Below are positions 10,229 to 19,228 of a stretch of 64,000 bases of DNA, one piece after another. Both the position numbers and the translations under genes were made by a program. Source of the DNA: Clostridiaceae bacterium. GTDB lineage: Bacteria; Bacillota; Clostridia; Lachnospirales; Lachnospiraceae. Location of the stretch: contig CABIYE010000002.1 in NCBI GenBank assembly GCA_902362865.1, forward strand, positions 186,001-250,000, written 5' to 3'. The stretch's first letter is position 1, and each line of letters begins with the position of its first letter. Below the pieces are notes generated by a model that saw nothing but the letters and a program-made list of their open reading frames with translations, was not told where the DNA came from and did not search any database.

Positions 10229-11317
10229 TTACTTCTCGCCTCCTATAATTGTTCCGCCGCCCAGCACATATTCCCCGTCATAAAACACCAGAGCCTGCCC
10301 CGGCGTCACAGCCCTCTGTGGTTTATCAAAGGTACACAGAACTTCATCTTCTCCGGTCTTTTCTAGCGTACACCAGTCCCCTTTATGATTGTATCTGATT
10401 TTTGCCCATACACGTACAGGCTCCCGTATATCTTCCACCGCCATAAAATTCAGCTTATTTGCCCGGACCCGAAGTGACAGAGCATCTTCGTTACTCCCTA
10501 TCACCACTTCATTCGTCTCCGGGCGTATTTCCAGAACAAATACCGGATATCCCATTGCCAGCCCTAATCCTTTTCGCTGTCCGACCGTATAATGAATAAT
10601 TCCTCTGTGCCGCCCCAACACCGTGCCATCCGCAGTCACAAAATTACCTTCCGGGAACGGTTCTCCCCGTGTTTCCTCAATAAAAGACGCATAATCCCCA
10701 TCCGGCACAAAACAAATATCCTGGCTGTCCGGCTTATTTGCGACCCGCAGAGAAATATGATCTGCAATTGCACGGATCTGCTCCTTTGTATATTCTCCGA
10801 CCGGCATAAGCGTACGCTTTAATTGATCCTGCGTAAGATTATAAAGCGCATAAGTTTGATCCTTCTGATCCGTTGCAGACGTACGCAGTGCATACCTTCC
10901 ATTAGGAAGCTCTTCTACTCTTGCATAATGCCCGGTGGCAATATAGTCCGCACCAATATCCATACTTCGCTTTAACAAAGATTCCCATTTTACATAGCGG
11001 TTGCATGCAATACAGGGATTCGGCGTCCTGCCGTGCTCATACTCTGCTATAAAATAATCTATGACAGAAGTTTTAAATTCCCGTTTAAAGTTCATTACAT
11101 AATAGGGGATTCCAAGCGCTGACGCCACGCGCCTTGCATCATCAACAGCGCTAAGCCCGCAGCATCCTCCATTTTCCTCTTGCAAAGACTCCTTCTCGTC
11201 CTGCCAGATCTGCATGGTAACTCCGATCACGTCATATCCTTGCTCTTTTAATAGATATGCGGCAACAGAGGAATCTACGCCGCCTGACATCCCTACAACT
11301 ACCTTTTTCTTTTCCAT
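10229..11317 (-). CDS. mnmA: tRNA-specific 2-thiouridylase MnmA
   Basis: Makes the 2-thio group of wobble uridine in tRNAs for Lys, Glu and Gln, using persulfide sulfur from a cysteine desulfurase. 362 residues. The PP-loop GMSGGVDSSVAAYLL is at the N-terminus. The catalytic cysteines are in NPCIACNRYVKW and SQDICFVPDGDY; the YTVGQRKGLG motif follows. It directly follows iscU and iscS, which fits direct sulfur supply. Confidence 0.97.
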   Translation of the reverse strand: MEKKKVVVGMSGGVDSSVAAYLLKEQGYDVIGVTMQIWQDEKESLQEENGGCCGLSAVDDARRVASALGIPYYVMNFKREFKTSVIDYFIAEYEHGRTPNPCIACNRYVKWESLLKRSMDIGADYIATGHYARVEELPNGRYALRTSATDQKDQTYALYNLTQDQLKRTLMPVGEYTKEQIRAIADHISLRVANKPDSQDICFVPDGDYASFIEETRGEPFPEGNFVTADGTVLGRHRGIIHYTVGQRKGLGLAMGYPVFVLEIRPETNEVVIGSNEDALSLRVRANKLNFMAVEDIREPVRVWAKIRYNHKGDWCTLEKTGEDEVLCTFDKPQRAVTPGQALVFYDGEYVLGGGTIIGGEK

Positions 11318-11331
11318 CCTGCATCCTCTGC

Positions 11332-11775
11332 CTAATATTCCTCTTCTTCCTCTTCTTCACCCTCATGTATATCTGATTTGGGTTTCTCAAGGCCTTCTAT
11401 TTTTATATCATGTTTCTCCGCATAATCCCAGAGTGCGGCATGAATGGCTTCTTCTGCAAGAAGTGAACAATGAACCTTTACCGGCGGAAGCCCGTCCAGC
11501 GCTTCCATAACCGCTTTATTCGTCACAGCCATTGCTTCCTGAATATTTTTCCCTTTTACCAGCTCCGTAGCCATACTACTGGTTGCAACCGCCGCTCCAC
11601 AGCCAAATGTCTTAAATTTTACATCCCTGATAATCTGATTCTCATCAATGTCAAGATAAATTCTCATAATATCTCCACATTTTGCATTACCAACAGTACC
11701 TACTCCACTGGCATTCTCAATTTCCCCCATATTTCGCGGATGCTGAAAATGATCCATTACTTTTTCTGTATACAT
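11332..11775 (-). CDS. iscU: Fe-S cluster scaffold protein, IscU/NifU N-terminal type
   Basis: Assembles [Fe-S] clusters with sulfur from IscS. 147 residues. The three cluster-binding cysteines are visible: NAKCGD, FGCGAAV and VHCSLLAEEAI. The sequence opens MYTEKVMDHFQHPRNMGE, typical of this family. It ends in an unusual run of glutamates (EGEEEEEEEY). The ATG at 11775 is preceded by AGGAGGATATGTT. It lies 16 bp after iscS. Confidence 0.95.
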   Translation of the reverse strand: MYTEKVMDHFQHPRNMGEIENASGVGTVGNAKCGDIMRIYLDIDENQIIRDVKFKTFGCGAAVATSSMATELVKGKNIQEAMAVTNKAVMEALDGLPPVKVHCSLLAEEAIHAALWDYAEKHDIKIEGLEKPKSDIHEGEEEEEEEY

Positions 11776-11791
11776 AACATATCCTCCTAAA

Positions 11792-12973
11792 TCATGAATT
11801 TTTCTTGATAAAATCTTCGTAAAGCGGCGACATATCTCTGAGTTTTGATACAATTTCCTTCAGACTATCTACCACATAATCTATATCTTCCTTTGTTGTC
11901 TCTTCACTTAAAGTAAGCCTGAGCGAACCATGCGCAATTTCATGCGGCAATCCGATTGCAAGAAGGACATGCGAGGGATCCAATGATCCTGATGTACATG
12001 CCGAACCGCTGGATGCACAGATTCCTTTCATGTCTAACATAATCAATAAGGATTCTCCTTCAATAAACTGAAAACTGAAATTTGCATTATTCGGCAGTCT
12101 CTTTAGACGATGTCCATTCAGTCTGCAATACGGAATCCCATTTAATGCACGTTCAATCAAATAATCACGAAGCGCACTTTCCTGCGATGTACGTTCTTCC
12201 ATTGTGCGAACAGCTCTTGCTACTGCCGTCCCAAGTCCAATAATCCCCGGAACATTCTCCGTTCCTGCACGCCGCTTCCTTTCTTGTGCTCCTCCATGAA
12301 TAAAAGAACGAATCTTCACGCCCTTTCGTATATATAAGAACCCGATTCCTTTTGGCCCATTCAGCTTATGTCCGCTGGCACTCAGCATATCTATATGGCA
12401 CTCGTCCACATGAATTGGAACCTGCCCAAAAGCCTGTACAGCATCCGTATGGAATAAAATGCCATTCTCATGAGCTATCTCACCGATTTCTTTTATCGGC
12501 TGAATCGTACCAATCTCATTATTCGCAAACATAACCGAAATCAAAATCGTGGTTGGTCTGATTGCTGCCTTTAGGTCTTCCAGTTTTACCACGCCATTCT
12601 CATCCACATCCAGATAAGTTACTTCAAAACCTTTTTTCTCCAGATATTCCCCTGTGTGCAAAATCGCATGATGTTCTATTTTGGTCGTTATAATATGATT
12701 TCCCTTGTTCTGATAAGCTTCAGCAGCCGCTTTAAGCGCCCAGTTATCCGACTCCGATCCTCCTGCCGTAAAATAAATTTCATTTCCATTCGCCCCTAAC
12801 GCTTCTGCAATAATATCTCTTTGCTTCGCAATATCTTCCTTATTTCCCGCCGCAAAACTATATACACTAGAGGGATTCCCATATTTCTCCGTAAAATAAG
12901 GAAGCATCGCTTCTACCACCTCTGGTGCTGTTTTTGTAGTTGCTGCATTATCCAAGTATATTAATCTTTCCAT
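11792..12973 (-). CDS. iscS: Cysteine desulfurase, IscS/NifS type
   Basis: A PLP enzyme that takes sulfur from cysteine and passes it as persulfide to IscU and MnmA. 393 residues. Hallmarks: YLDNAATT at the N-terminus, the PLP lysine in SASGHKLNGPKG, and the active-site Cys in SSGSACTSGSLDPSHVL. AGGAGGATGGAAT precedes the ATG at 12973. It is second in the iscR-iscS-iscU-mnmA operon, 14 bp from iscR. Confidence 0.96.
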   Translation of the reverse strand: MERLIYLDNAATTKTAPEVVEAMLPYFTEKYGNPSSVYSFAAGNKEDIAKQRDIIAEALGANGNEIYFTAGGSESDNWALKAAAEAYQNKGNHIITTKIEHHAILHTGEYLEKKGFEVTYLDVDENGVVKLEDLKAAIRPTTILISVMFANNEIGTIQPIKEIGEIAHENGILFHTDAVQAFGQVPIHVDECHIDMLSASGHKLNGPKGIGFLYIRKGVKIRSFIHGGAQERKRRAGTENVPGIIGLGTAVARAVRTMEERTSQESALRDYLIERALNGIPYCRLNGHRLKRLPNNANFSFQFIEGESLLIMLDMKGICASSGSACTSGSLDPSHVLLAIGLPHEIAHGSLRLTLSEETTKEDIDYVVDSLKEIVSKLRDMSPLYEDFIKKNS

Positions 12974-12987
12974 ATTCCATCCTCCTG

Positions 12988-13449
12988 TTATGACCGGCTG
13001 CATGCTTTGGATTTTTCCTCTAACTTTCCATCCAGCTTCTTGCTTTCCGCAATCAATGTATCAATCTTTATTTCATCAACAGTGTTGTTAATGCTTTCAT
13101 TTATTTTTTTCCAGACATATTTGGTAACACATCCGTCAGATGCTGCACATCCATCTTCTTCATGAAAAGCGGCACATTCTGCCGGCTCCAGCTTTCCTTC
13201 CAACGCACGCAGTACATCACCGACAGATATATCTCCTGCCTCCCTGGCAAGTACGTAGCCTCCTCCGGCGCCGCGGATACTCCTAACCAGCCCCGCCTTT
13301 TTCAAAAGTGCCATCAATTGTTCTAAATATCTTTCCGAGATTCCCTGCCTGGCCGCAATACTATTGATAGGAACCGGTTCTATCTCACTATATTTCGCCA
13401 AATCTATCAATGCCCGAAGGCCATACCGCCCTTTTGTTGATAGTTTCAA
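12988..13449 (-). CDS. iscR: Rrf2-family Fe-S regulator, IscR-like
   Basis: 153 residues with the Rrf2 winged helix (MKLSTKGRYGLRALIDLAKY, RQGISERYLEQLMALLKKAG, VRSIRGAGGGYVLAR). Three or more cysteines in the CAAFHEEDGCAASDGC region match the [2Fe-2S] ligands of IscR-type proteins. It heads the Fe-S assembly operon, so it is most likely an autoregulator that senses cluster status. A 25-bp palindrome just upstream is the probable operator. Confidence 0.92.
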   Translation of the reverse strand: MKLSTKGRYGLRALIDLAKYSEIEPVPINSIAARQGISERYLEQLMALLKKAGLVRSIRGAGGGYVLAREAGDISVGDVLRALEGKLEPAECAAFHEEDGCAASDGCVTKYVWKKINESINNTVDEIKIDTLIAESKKLDGKLEEKSKACSRS

Positions 13450-13475
13450 ACACTCACCTTCTTTTATTCTTTCTT

Positions 13476-13500
13476 AAATCCTAGTAAAATACTAGGATTT
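13476..13500. promoter_or_regulatory. 25-bp perfect palindrome, likely IscR operator
   Basis: Arms of 11 bp (AAATCCTAGTA and TACTAGGATTT) with a 3-base centre lie 27 bp before the iscR start, in the gap shared with the divergent SpoVB-like gene. Rrf2 regulators bind A+T-rich dyads of this size, so autoregulation of the isc operon is likely. Confidence 0.8.
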
Positions 13501-13586
13501 CTTTTTATGTAGAATATCATCTTACGCTTGTTCTGTCAAGCACATCTTACGAATATCTTATAGGGATAGACGCCAGGGAGTTCTTT

Positions 13587-14915
13587 ATGATACAAATTCA
13601 AAAACATCCAATTATTAAAGGAGCTTTTATTCTTACGATGACAGGATTTATTACCAGATTCATCGGCTTTTTTTACCGGATATTTTTAAGCCGTACGTTT
13701 GGAGAAGAAAGCGTCGGTCTCTATCAATTAATCTTCCCGATTTATGCCCTTGGATTTTCTTTGACCGCCGCCGGGATAGAGACTGCCATTTCCAGATGCG
13801 TCGCCAGCAAGGTTTCTCTTGGAAAAGCCTCCCATGCAAAAGAAATTCTTTACACAGGAATCAGTATTTCCATCGCACTTTCCTGCCTTGCCACCTTTTT
13901 TCTTCAACGCCATTCTGCTTTTATCGCCGAACAGTTCTTAAACGAACCAAGATGTGAATCTCTACTTGTTATCCTGTCCTACGCCTTTCCGTTCGCATCT
14001 ATACACAGCTGTATATGTGGTTATTATTTCGGCTTGAAACAGACAAAAATCCCGGCCATCTCACAACTGATTGAACAGATCACACGCGTTCTTTCTGTGT
14101 ATATCCTTTACCTGTTTTTTATAAAACATTCCTTAAACGCCGGAATTATAATTGCTGTTATCGGATTAACCATCGGAGAAATTGCCTCTTCTTTCTTCTG
14201 TATCCAGGTAATTAACAGCAAAAAAAGCGGTACTATTTCCATCCCCTCTTTCCTGTCCGGTTATACCTGCCACATGAAAGAACTCCTGCTTTTGTCTGTT
14301 CCGCTAACATGCAACCGTGTCCTGCTTAATATACTGCAAAGCATTGAATCTGTTTCTATCCCTTTGCAGCTCCAGACATTCGGTTTTTCAACCAGTGAAT
14401 CACTCAGTACATACGGCGTACTTACCGGCATGGCACTGCCTTGTGTTCTGTTCCCATCTGCTATAACAAATGCAGTTGCAACTATGCTCCTCCCAACAAT
14501 TGCAGAAATTCAGGCATTGAATAATCGAAAAGAAATGACATCCGTCGTAAAAAAAGTTTCTGTTTTGTGCTTTTCCCTGGGTTGTTTTTGCTGCATTTTT
14601 TTGCTTTTATTCGGACGTCTTGCCGGAAATATTCTTTTTCACAGCCGGCTTGCCGGAGAATTTATCATAACCCTGGCATGGATTTGTCCTTTTCTCTATA
14701 CAAACAGTAATTTTATCAGTATTATCAACGGATTAGGTTACACCATGATTTCCTTTCTTTTTAATACCCTGGGATTAATCATCCGTATTGGAAGTGTATT
14801 TTTTCTCATTCCATTCCTGGGAATCCGCGGTTATCTGTGGGGGCTTCTCGGAAGCCAGCTTTTTACATTCTTATGCTGTCTTACATTTCTGACCCATTAT
14901 TTGTCAAAAAAATAA
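13587..14915 (+). CDS. SpoVB/MurJ-like lipid flippase, MOP superfamily
   Basis: 442 residues with about 12-14 hydrophobic segments across the whole length. The N-terminus (KGAFILTMTGFITRFIGFFYRIFLSRTFG) and the phrase GLYQLIFPIYALGFSLTAAGIETAISR resemble SpoVB and related polysaccharide exporters of the MOP superfamily. SpoVB is needed for spore cortex peptidoglycan and flips lipid-linked precursors. Clostridia carry several paralogs, so the exact substrate is open. GGGAG precedes the ATG. It is divergent from iscR and convergent with the XerD-like gene. Confidence 0.8.
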   Translation: MIQIQKHPIIKGAFILTMTGFITRFIGFFYRIFLSRTFGEESVGLYQLIFPIYALGFSLTAAGIETAISRCVASKVSLGKASHAKEILYTGISISIALSCLATFFLQRHSAFIAEQFLNEPRCESLLVILSYAFPFASIHSCICGYYFGLKQTKIPAISQLIEQITRVLSVYILYLFFIKHSLNAGIIIAVIGLTIGEIASSFFCIQVINSKKSGTISIPSFLSGYTCHMKELLLLSVPLTCNRVLLNILQSIESVSIPLQLQTFGFSTSESLSTYGVLTGMALPCVLFPSAITNAVATMLLPTIAEIQALNNRKEMTSVVKKVSVLCFSLGCFCCIFLLLFGRLAGNILFHSRLAGEFIITLAWICPFLYTNSNFISIINGLGYTMISFLFNTLGLIIRIGSVFFLIPFLGIRGYLWGLLGSQLFTFLCCLTFLTHYLSKK

Positions 14916-14916
14916 A

Positions 14917-14942
14917 AAGCCGGCACATGTTTGTGCCGGTTT
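14917..14942. terminator. Bidirectional terminator between the flippase and XerD-like genes
   Basis: GCCGGCACA and TGTGCCGGT form a 9-bp stem with a 4-base loop. A strong T-run follows on the minus strand (complement of the A-run at 14905-14918); the plus tail is weaker. Confidence 0.85.
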
Positions 14943-14952
14943 CCGATTTTCT

Positions 14953-15690
14953 CTATGAATGTCTTAACATACTCGGGGTAATTGTGCCCTTAATTCCTGC
15001 TTTCGCAGCATAACCTTTTAAAATTTTCCAGAATCCCTGCCTGCTCATCTTCCGGCCGCTTATATTCGGAAACAATACATCTGACTCGCGCCCTTTCAAA
15101 AGCTTCTCACGCCCATTCTTCAGATAAGCCCGCAATGCCTTCTGCGCCTGTTTATCAATGGGATATGCATTTTGATTATTTTCAAAATGACACTGCAGAT
15201 ATCCTACATTCAAATTCACGTCTTGTATCCGTAAACTCACCAACTCCTCTACCATAATTCCCGTAGAATAGAGCAGTTCGATCATAGCCTTATCTCTCAA
15301 AAGTTTCGGTGTCTTCCCATTCGGAACAGAAAGAACCTTCTCCACATCTTCTTTCGCCGCACTCTTGGGCGCCCTACGTTCAATTCTGGGAGCCGTAAGG
15401 CATTCTGATATATCTTCTTTCACCAGTCCCTGTCTGATCAGATAAGCAAAAAAACCTTTTATCGACGCAATGTTTCTGGAAATCGTCGTATTTGTAAGTC
15501 CTTCCTTCTCCATATACAGCATATAAGAATTCAAATTTGTAGCAGTAATCTTGTCAACTTCAAAAATTCCCTGATCGGCAAGATATCTCACCAATTTCAT
15601 TAAATCTCGTCTATACGCCATTTCTGTATTAACAGAAATTCCTTTTGTTTTCTTTAAATCTTCCACATAATCCAATACTGTTTTATCCAT
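14953..15690 (-). CDS. Truncated, catalytically dead XerD-like tyrosine recombinase
   Basis: 245 residues, against about 295 for XerC/XerD. The N-terminal SAM-like core-binding domain is intact (residues 1-100) and the catalytic domain begins normally. The first catalytic Arg is Met146 (GIMVEEL where XerD has GLRVSEL). The HxxR His is Ser240 (TPSMLRHS), and the protein stops five residues later, so the tyrosine nucleophile is absent. The frame is otherwise open, with good codons and no internal stops. It lies beside spoIIM; xerD lies near spoIIM in Bacillus too, so this is probably an old ortholog or paralog now reduced to DNA binding, or a decaying gene. Recombinase activity is not expected. 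Confidence 0.85.
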   Translation of the reverse strand: MDKTVLDYVEDLKKTKGISVNTEMAYRRDLMKLVRYLADQGIFEVDKITATNLNSYMLYMEKEGLTNTTISRNIASIKGFFAYLIRQGLVKEDISECLTAPRIERRAPKSAAKEDVEKVLSVPNGKTPKLLRDKAMIELLYSTGIMVEELVSLRIQDVNLNVGYLQCHFENNQNAYPIDKQAQKALRAYLKNGREKLLKGRESDVLFPNISGRKMSRQGFWKILKGYAAKAGIKGTITPSMLRHS

Positions 15691-15743
15691 AATCTTTATC
15701 TCCTATCGTATATCTTAGATTATACGAACAAACAACATAAAAA

Positions 15744-16283
15744 TCAAACTGTTTTTATAAACATCTTCATAAGGATTGGATTTACATAGCATTCTAATGT
15801 AATTCCAATCCCAAACAGCAATATTACCGCTACTGTTTTTGACAGATTCCACTTATAAACCGGATAGAAATATAGATGCCATATTAAAACCAAATAAGCC
15901 AGAACATAGAACAGAAGATGCGGTGTAATTGCTACTAAACAGAGCAAAATTCCTGTCATTCCCATCCTTATAACAGCTGATGTTATAAGAATCCCACTTA
16001 AAAAACCTGTCCATGCCAGAGATATAATCACCGCGGCCTTCCTGATTTTTGTACACCCCAATACCACTGTCATAATAAAAGCCGTCATGCGGATTTTAAA
16101 AAGATACCAAAAAAATTCCGGCATTGCAACTTCTGTCTGCATATATTGATTCAGAAAGTACTCATTAAAAACTCCCATTGCCATGACATAATCCGCTGAT
16201 ACAATATTAGTATATAGTATTCCTGCAAAAAAACCAAGCATATAAAATAAAAAGAAATATTTTCCATTTTTCTGTATCTGCAA
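15744..16283 (-). CDS. spoIIM: Stage II sporulation protein M (SpoIIM-like)
   Basis: 179 residues with about five hydrophobic membrane segments (YMLGFFAGILYTNIV, MTAFIMTVVLG, WTGFLSGILITSAV, HLLFYVLAYLVLIW, VAVILLFGIGITLE). SpoIIM forms part of the septal peptidoglycan-degrading DMP complex during engulfment. The match is by overall pattern and by its position next to the XerD-like gene. It follows the Nudix gene on the same strand. Confidence 0.75.
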   Translation of the reverse strand: MQIQKNGKYFFLFYMLGFFAGILYTNIVSADYVMAMGVFNEYFLNQYMQTEVAMPEFFWYLFKIRMTAFIMTVVLGCTKIRKAAVIISLAWTGFLSGILITSAVIRMGMTGILLCLVAITPHLLFYVLAYLVLIWHLYFYPVYKWNLSKTVAVILLFGIGITLECYVNPILMKMFIKTV

Positions 16284-16342
16284 AAGCCTTCCCCCTGTTG
16301 CTAAGATACTTCCATTATATGCTTATGGAATCCATATATTCG

Positions 16343-16885
16343 TTATTTTCTGCCGTACTTTACTTCATACGCAAGAATAGCTGAGACCGTCTTTGAATCC
16401 TCTATTTCTCCAGAAAATATCATTTCTTTCAACTCTTCCATCGTATATGCTGCCACATCAATATATTCATCTTCATCAAGGTGCTGCTTCGACGGTATCA
16501 GATCTCTGGCAACAAAAATTTCTATTTTTTCATTACAGAACGCTACCGTTGTCCGAAGTGTAATAAGCCACTCTAACTTTTCACTACGATAACCCGTCTC
16601 CTCCTCCAATTCTCTGGAAGCACACACAATTCCCTGCTCATCAGGATCATCCAGTTTCCCGGCCGGCAGTTCTATCGTATATCTTTCCAATGCATTTCTG
16701 TACTGCCTGACCATTAAAATGCGCCCGTCCTCCATAACAGGCACTACAGCCGCCGCTCCATCATGATGGATATAATCCCATTCTGCTGTATTCCCATTAG
16801 CAAATTCCATATAATCTTTATATACATTCAATACTGTTCCTTTATATGCTAACTCACGCTTTACACGTCTTACTTCTTCACCCAT
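16343..16885 (-). CDS. nudF: Nudix hydrolase, ADP-ribose pyrophosphatase type
   Basis: 180 residues. The Nudix box is readable as GKLDDPDEQG...ASRELEEETGY, with the REL-EE-TG core that binds Mg. The preceding VRQYRNALERYTIELPAGKL is typical of ADP-ribose pyrophosphatases, which hydrolyse ADP-ribose to AMP and ribose-5-P. It heads a short run with spoIIM and the XerD-like gene. Confidence 0.9.
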   Translation of the reverse strand: MGEEVRRVKRELAYKGTVLNVYKDYMEFANGNTAEWDYIHHDGAAAVVPVMEDGRILMVRQYRNALERYTIELPAGKLDDPDEQGIVCASRELEEETGYRSEKLEWLITLRTTVAFCNEKIEIFVARDLIPSKQHLDEDEYIDVAAYTMEELKEMIFSGEIEDSKTVSAILAYEVKYGRK

Positions 16886-16925
16886 ACATTTCCCCCTATG
16901 CCTTTTGCAAATATGATTAGGGTAT

Positions 16926-16970
16926 CAAAAAACCGCTGCTAATAGTAACTGTCCAGCTATCAGCAACGGT
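16926..16970 (-). terminator. Intrinsic terminator of the recA-recX-rny operon
   Basis: On the minus strand a 14-bp stem (ACCGTTGCTGATAG with CTATTAGCAGCGGT) with an 11-base loop is followed by six T. It lies just after the rny stop. Confidence 0.9.
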
Positions 16971-16986
16971 CTCCACAATTTATTTT

Positions 16987-18540
16987 TTACTTCGCATAAT
17001 CCGTCACTCTTGATTCACGGATTACATTTACCTTAATCTGTCCAGGATATTCCAGTTCGTATTCAATCTGCTTAGAAATATCCCTTGCCAGCAACACCAT
17101 ATCTGCATCAGATACTTGCTCTGGAACTACCATAACACGAATCTCTCTACCCGCCTGAATAGCAAAAGACTTTTCAACACCCTTAAACTGGTTGCTGATA
17201 TCTTCTAATTGTTTTAATCTGTTTGTATATGTTTCAATTGTTTCTCTTCTTGCACCAGGGCGCGCTGCTGAAATTGTATCAGCGGCCTGAACTACACATG
17301 CAATCAAAGATTCCGGTTCTACATCTCCATGATGAGACTCTACTGCATTAATAACCGTAGCTGACTCCTTATACTTTCTGCAAAGATCAACTCCAATCTG
17401 TATGTGGGATCCCTCAACGTCATGATCTATAGATTTACCAATGTCGTGCAATAAACCGGCTCTCTTTGCGACACGGACATCCAGTCCGATTTCTGCCGCT
17501 AAAAGACCGGACAGCTGCGCCACTTCAATGGAATGCTTTAAAGCATTCTGACCATAACTGGTTCTGAACTTCATCCTTCCCAGAAGTTTAATCAATTCCG
17601 GATGAATGCCATGAACGCCAACCTCCAACGCTGCCGCCTCACCTTCTTCACGAATCATTGCGTCTACTTCTTTTTGTGCCTTCTCTACCATTTCCTCAAT
17701 TCTTGCCGGGTGAATACGTCCGTCAACAATCAATTTTTCAAGAGCAATTCTTGCAACTTCCCTTCTGATTGGATCAAAACCTGAGAGAACAACCGCTTCC
17801 GGTGTATCATCAATAATCAATTCTACACCTGTCATCGTCTCCAAGGTACGTATATTCCGCCCTTCACGACCAATAATCCGCCCTTTCATCTCATCACTTG
17901 GGAGTTGTACAACCGAAATTGTAGTTTCAGCTACATGATCTGCCGCGCATCTCTGAATAGCAGTGACAACATAGTCTTTTGCCCTTTTATCTGCTTCTTC
18001 CTTCGCCTGCGCCTCTAATTCCTTTATCATTTTGGCAGTATCATGTTTTACATCTTCTTCAACAGTTTTTAACAAATATTCTTTTGCTTGTTCGGAGGTA
18101 AGTCCTGAGATTCTTTCTAGTTCCTGTACTCTTTGTCTGCCCAGCTCTTCCACTTTCGCTTCGCGCTGACGCAAATGTTCCTCTTTTGCCGTAAAGCTTG
18201 TCTCTCGTCTTTCAATAGCCTCTGACTTCTTATCTAACGCTTCTTCCTTGGAAAGGACCCTCTTCTCATAACGCTGCAACTCTGCTCTTCGTTCTTTTGT
18301 CTCTTTCTCGAGCTCGTTCTTTGTTCTGATAGATTCTTCCTTAATTTCCAAGAGAGATTCTTTCTTCTTAGCCTCAGCCGTCTTCACCGCATCATCAATA
18401 ATTTCTCTGGCCTTGCTTTCCGCATTTCCAATTTTAGATTGTGCGCTCTTCTTCAAATTGGACACCGTAACGAAATGACTGATAACTGCTGCTAACACGA
18501 TTAATACAAGGGCTACAGCAATTAATATCCCTGTCGGCAC
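16987..18540 (-). CDS. rny: Ribonuclease Y
   Basis: Membrane-anchored endoribonuclease that starts mRNA decay in Firmicutes. 517 residues. It has one N-terminal transmembrane helix ([20 protein letters not shown]), a long charged coiled coil (about residues 30-190), a KH domain ([17 protein letters not shown]) and an HD domain with [12 protein letters not shown]. Order recA-recX-rny is conserved in many Clostridia. Confidence 0.97.
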   Translation of the reverse strand: MPTGILIAVALVLIVLAAVISHFVTVSNLKKSAQSKIGNAESKAREIIDDAVKTAEAKKKESLLEIKEESIRTKNELEKETKERRAELQRYEKRVLSKEEALDKKSEAIERRETSFTAKEEHLRQREAKVEELGRQRVQELERISGLTSEQAKEYLLKTVEEDVKHDTAKMIKELEAQAKEEADKRAKDYVVTAIQRCAADHVAETTISVVQLPSDEMKGRIIGREGRNIRTLETMTGVELIIDDTPEAVVLSGFDPIRREVARIALEKLIVDGRIHPARIEEMVEKAQKEVDAMIREEGEAAALEVGVHGIHPELIKLLGRMKFRTSYGQNALKHSIEVAQLSGLLAAEIGLDVRVAKRAGLLHDIGKSIDHDVEGSHIQIGVDLCRKYKESATVINAVESHHGDVEPESLIACVVQAADTISAARPGARRETIETYTNRLKQLEDISNQFKGVEKSFAIQAGREIRVMVVPEQVSDADMVLLARDISKQIEYELEYPGQIKVNVIRESRVTDYAK

Positions 18541-18612
18541 AGGAGCACCTCCTTATTTAATTTTCATTGTACAAATACAACACTTAAATTTTATACTGTT
18601 TTAACAGATATG

Positions 18613-19227
18613 TCAAGCGTTCCCCTCAGAAACTTGTATAACCTGCCGTACATCTTCATAACGGAATCCTTTTCTCACTAAATAAGCGTACATTTTCTGA
18701 GTCTCTTTCTCGGAAGCAGTCTCACAACTATAATGCTTTTTTCTCATAATCTCTTTTATCGCCGACACAGAATCTTCTGTCTCATAGCATTCTTCTATCG
18801 TCTGTTCAATTAATTCCCCCGGGACTCCTTTTTTATACAATGAAAAATATATGTCTCTCCTGCTTTTTCTTTTTCTGTTCGCTTCTACAAAACGTCTGGC
18901 ATATGCACTGTCATCAACATATCCAAAAGATTTCACATACTCAAGTGCTTTCTCAATAATATCCTCTGTATACTCACTGCCTCTGAGCTTTCCTCTGAGC
19001 TGTTCTTCTGTCCTGTCCATATCTTTCAAAAGATACAACGCCCGAAGCTTGGCACGCTTCAGGACGACGTCATCCTTGATTTCCCGGTAAACTTCTTCTT
19101 TTATTTCCTTATTTTCCACAATATGATAATGAAACAGCTCGCCTTTATACAAGATGAAGGCAAACTCTCCATCTATAAATACACGGGACTTTGTCTTCGT
19201 CACAGGTTCAACACAAGTAACTGTCAT
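18613..19227 (-). CDS. recX: Regulatory protein RecX
   Basis: 204 residues made of helical RecX repeats (ALYLLKDMDRTEEQLRGKL, YVKSFGYVDDSAYARRFVE, GVPGELIEQTI). RecX binds RecA filaments and limits their activity. The start at 19227 has AAGGAG overlapping the recA stop region and lies 2 bp past recA, which implies translational coupling. An upstream extension to 19341 would overlap recA and is very Arg/Lys-rich, so it was rejected. Confidence 0.93.
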   Translation of the reverse strand: MTVTCVEPVTKTKSRVFIDGEFAFILYKGELFHYHIVENKEIKEEVYREIKDDVVLKRAKLRALYLLKDMDRTEEQLRGKLRGSEYTEDIIEKALEYVKSFGYVDDSAYARRFVEANRKRKSRRDIYFSLYKKGVPGELIEQTIEECYETEDSVSAIKEIMRKKHYSCETASEKETQKMYAYLVRKGFRYEDVRQVIQVSEGNA

Positions 19228-19228
19228 T

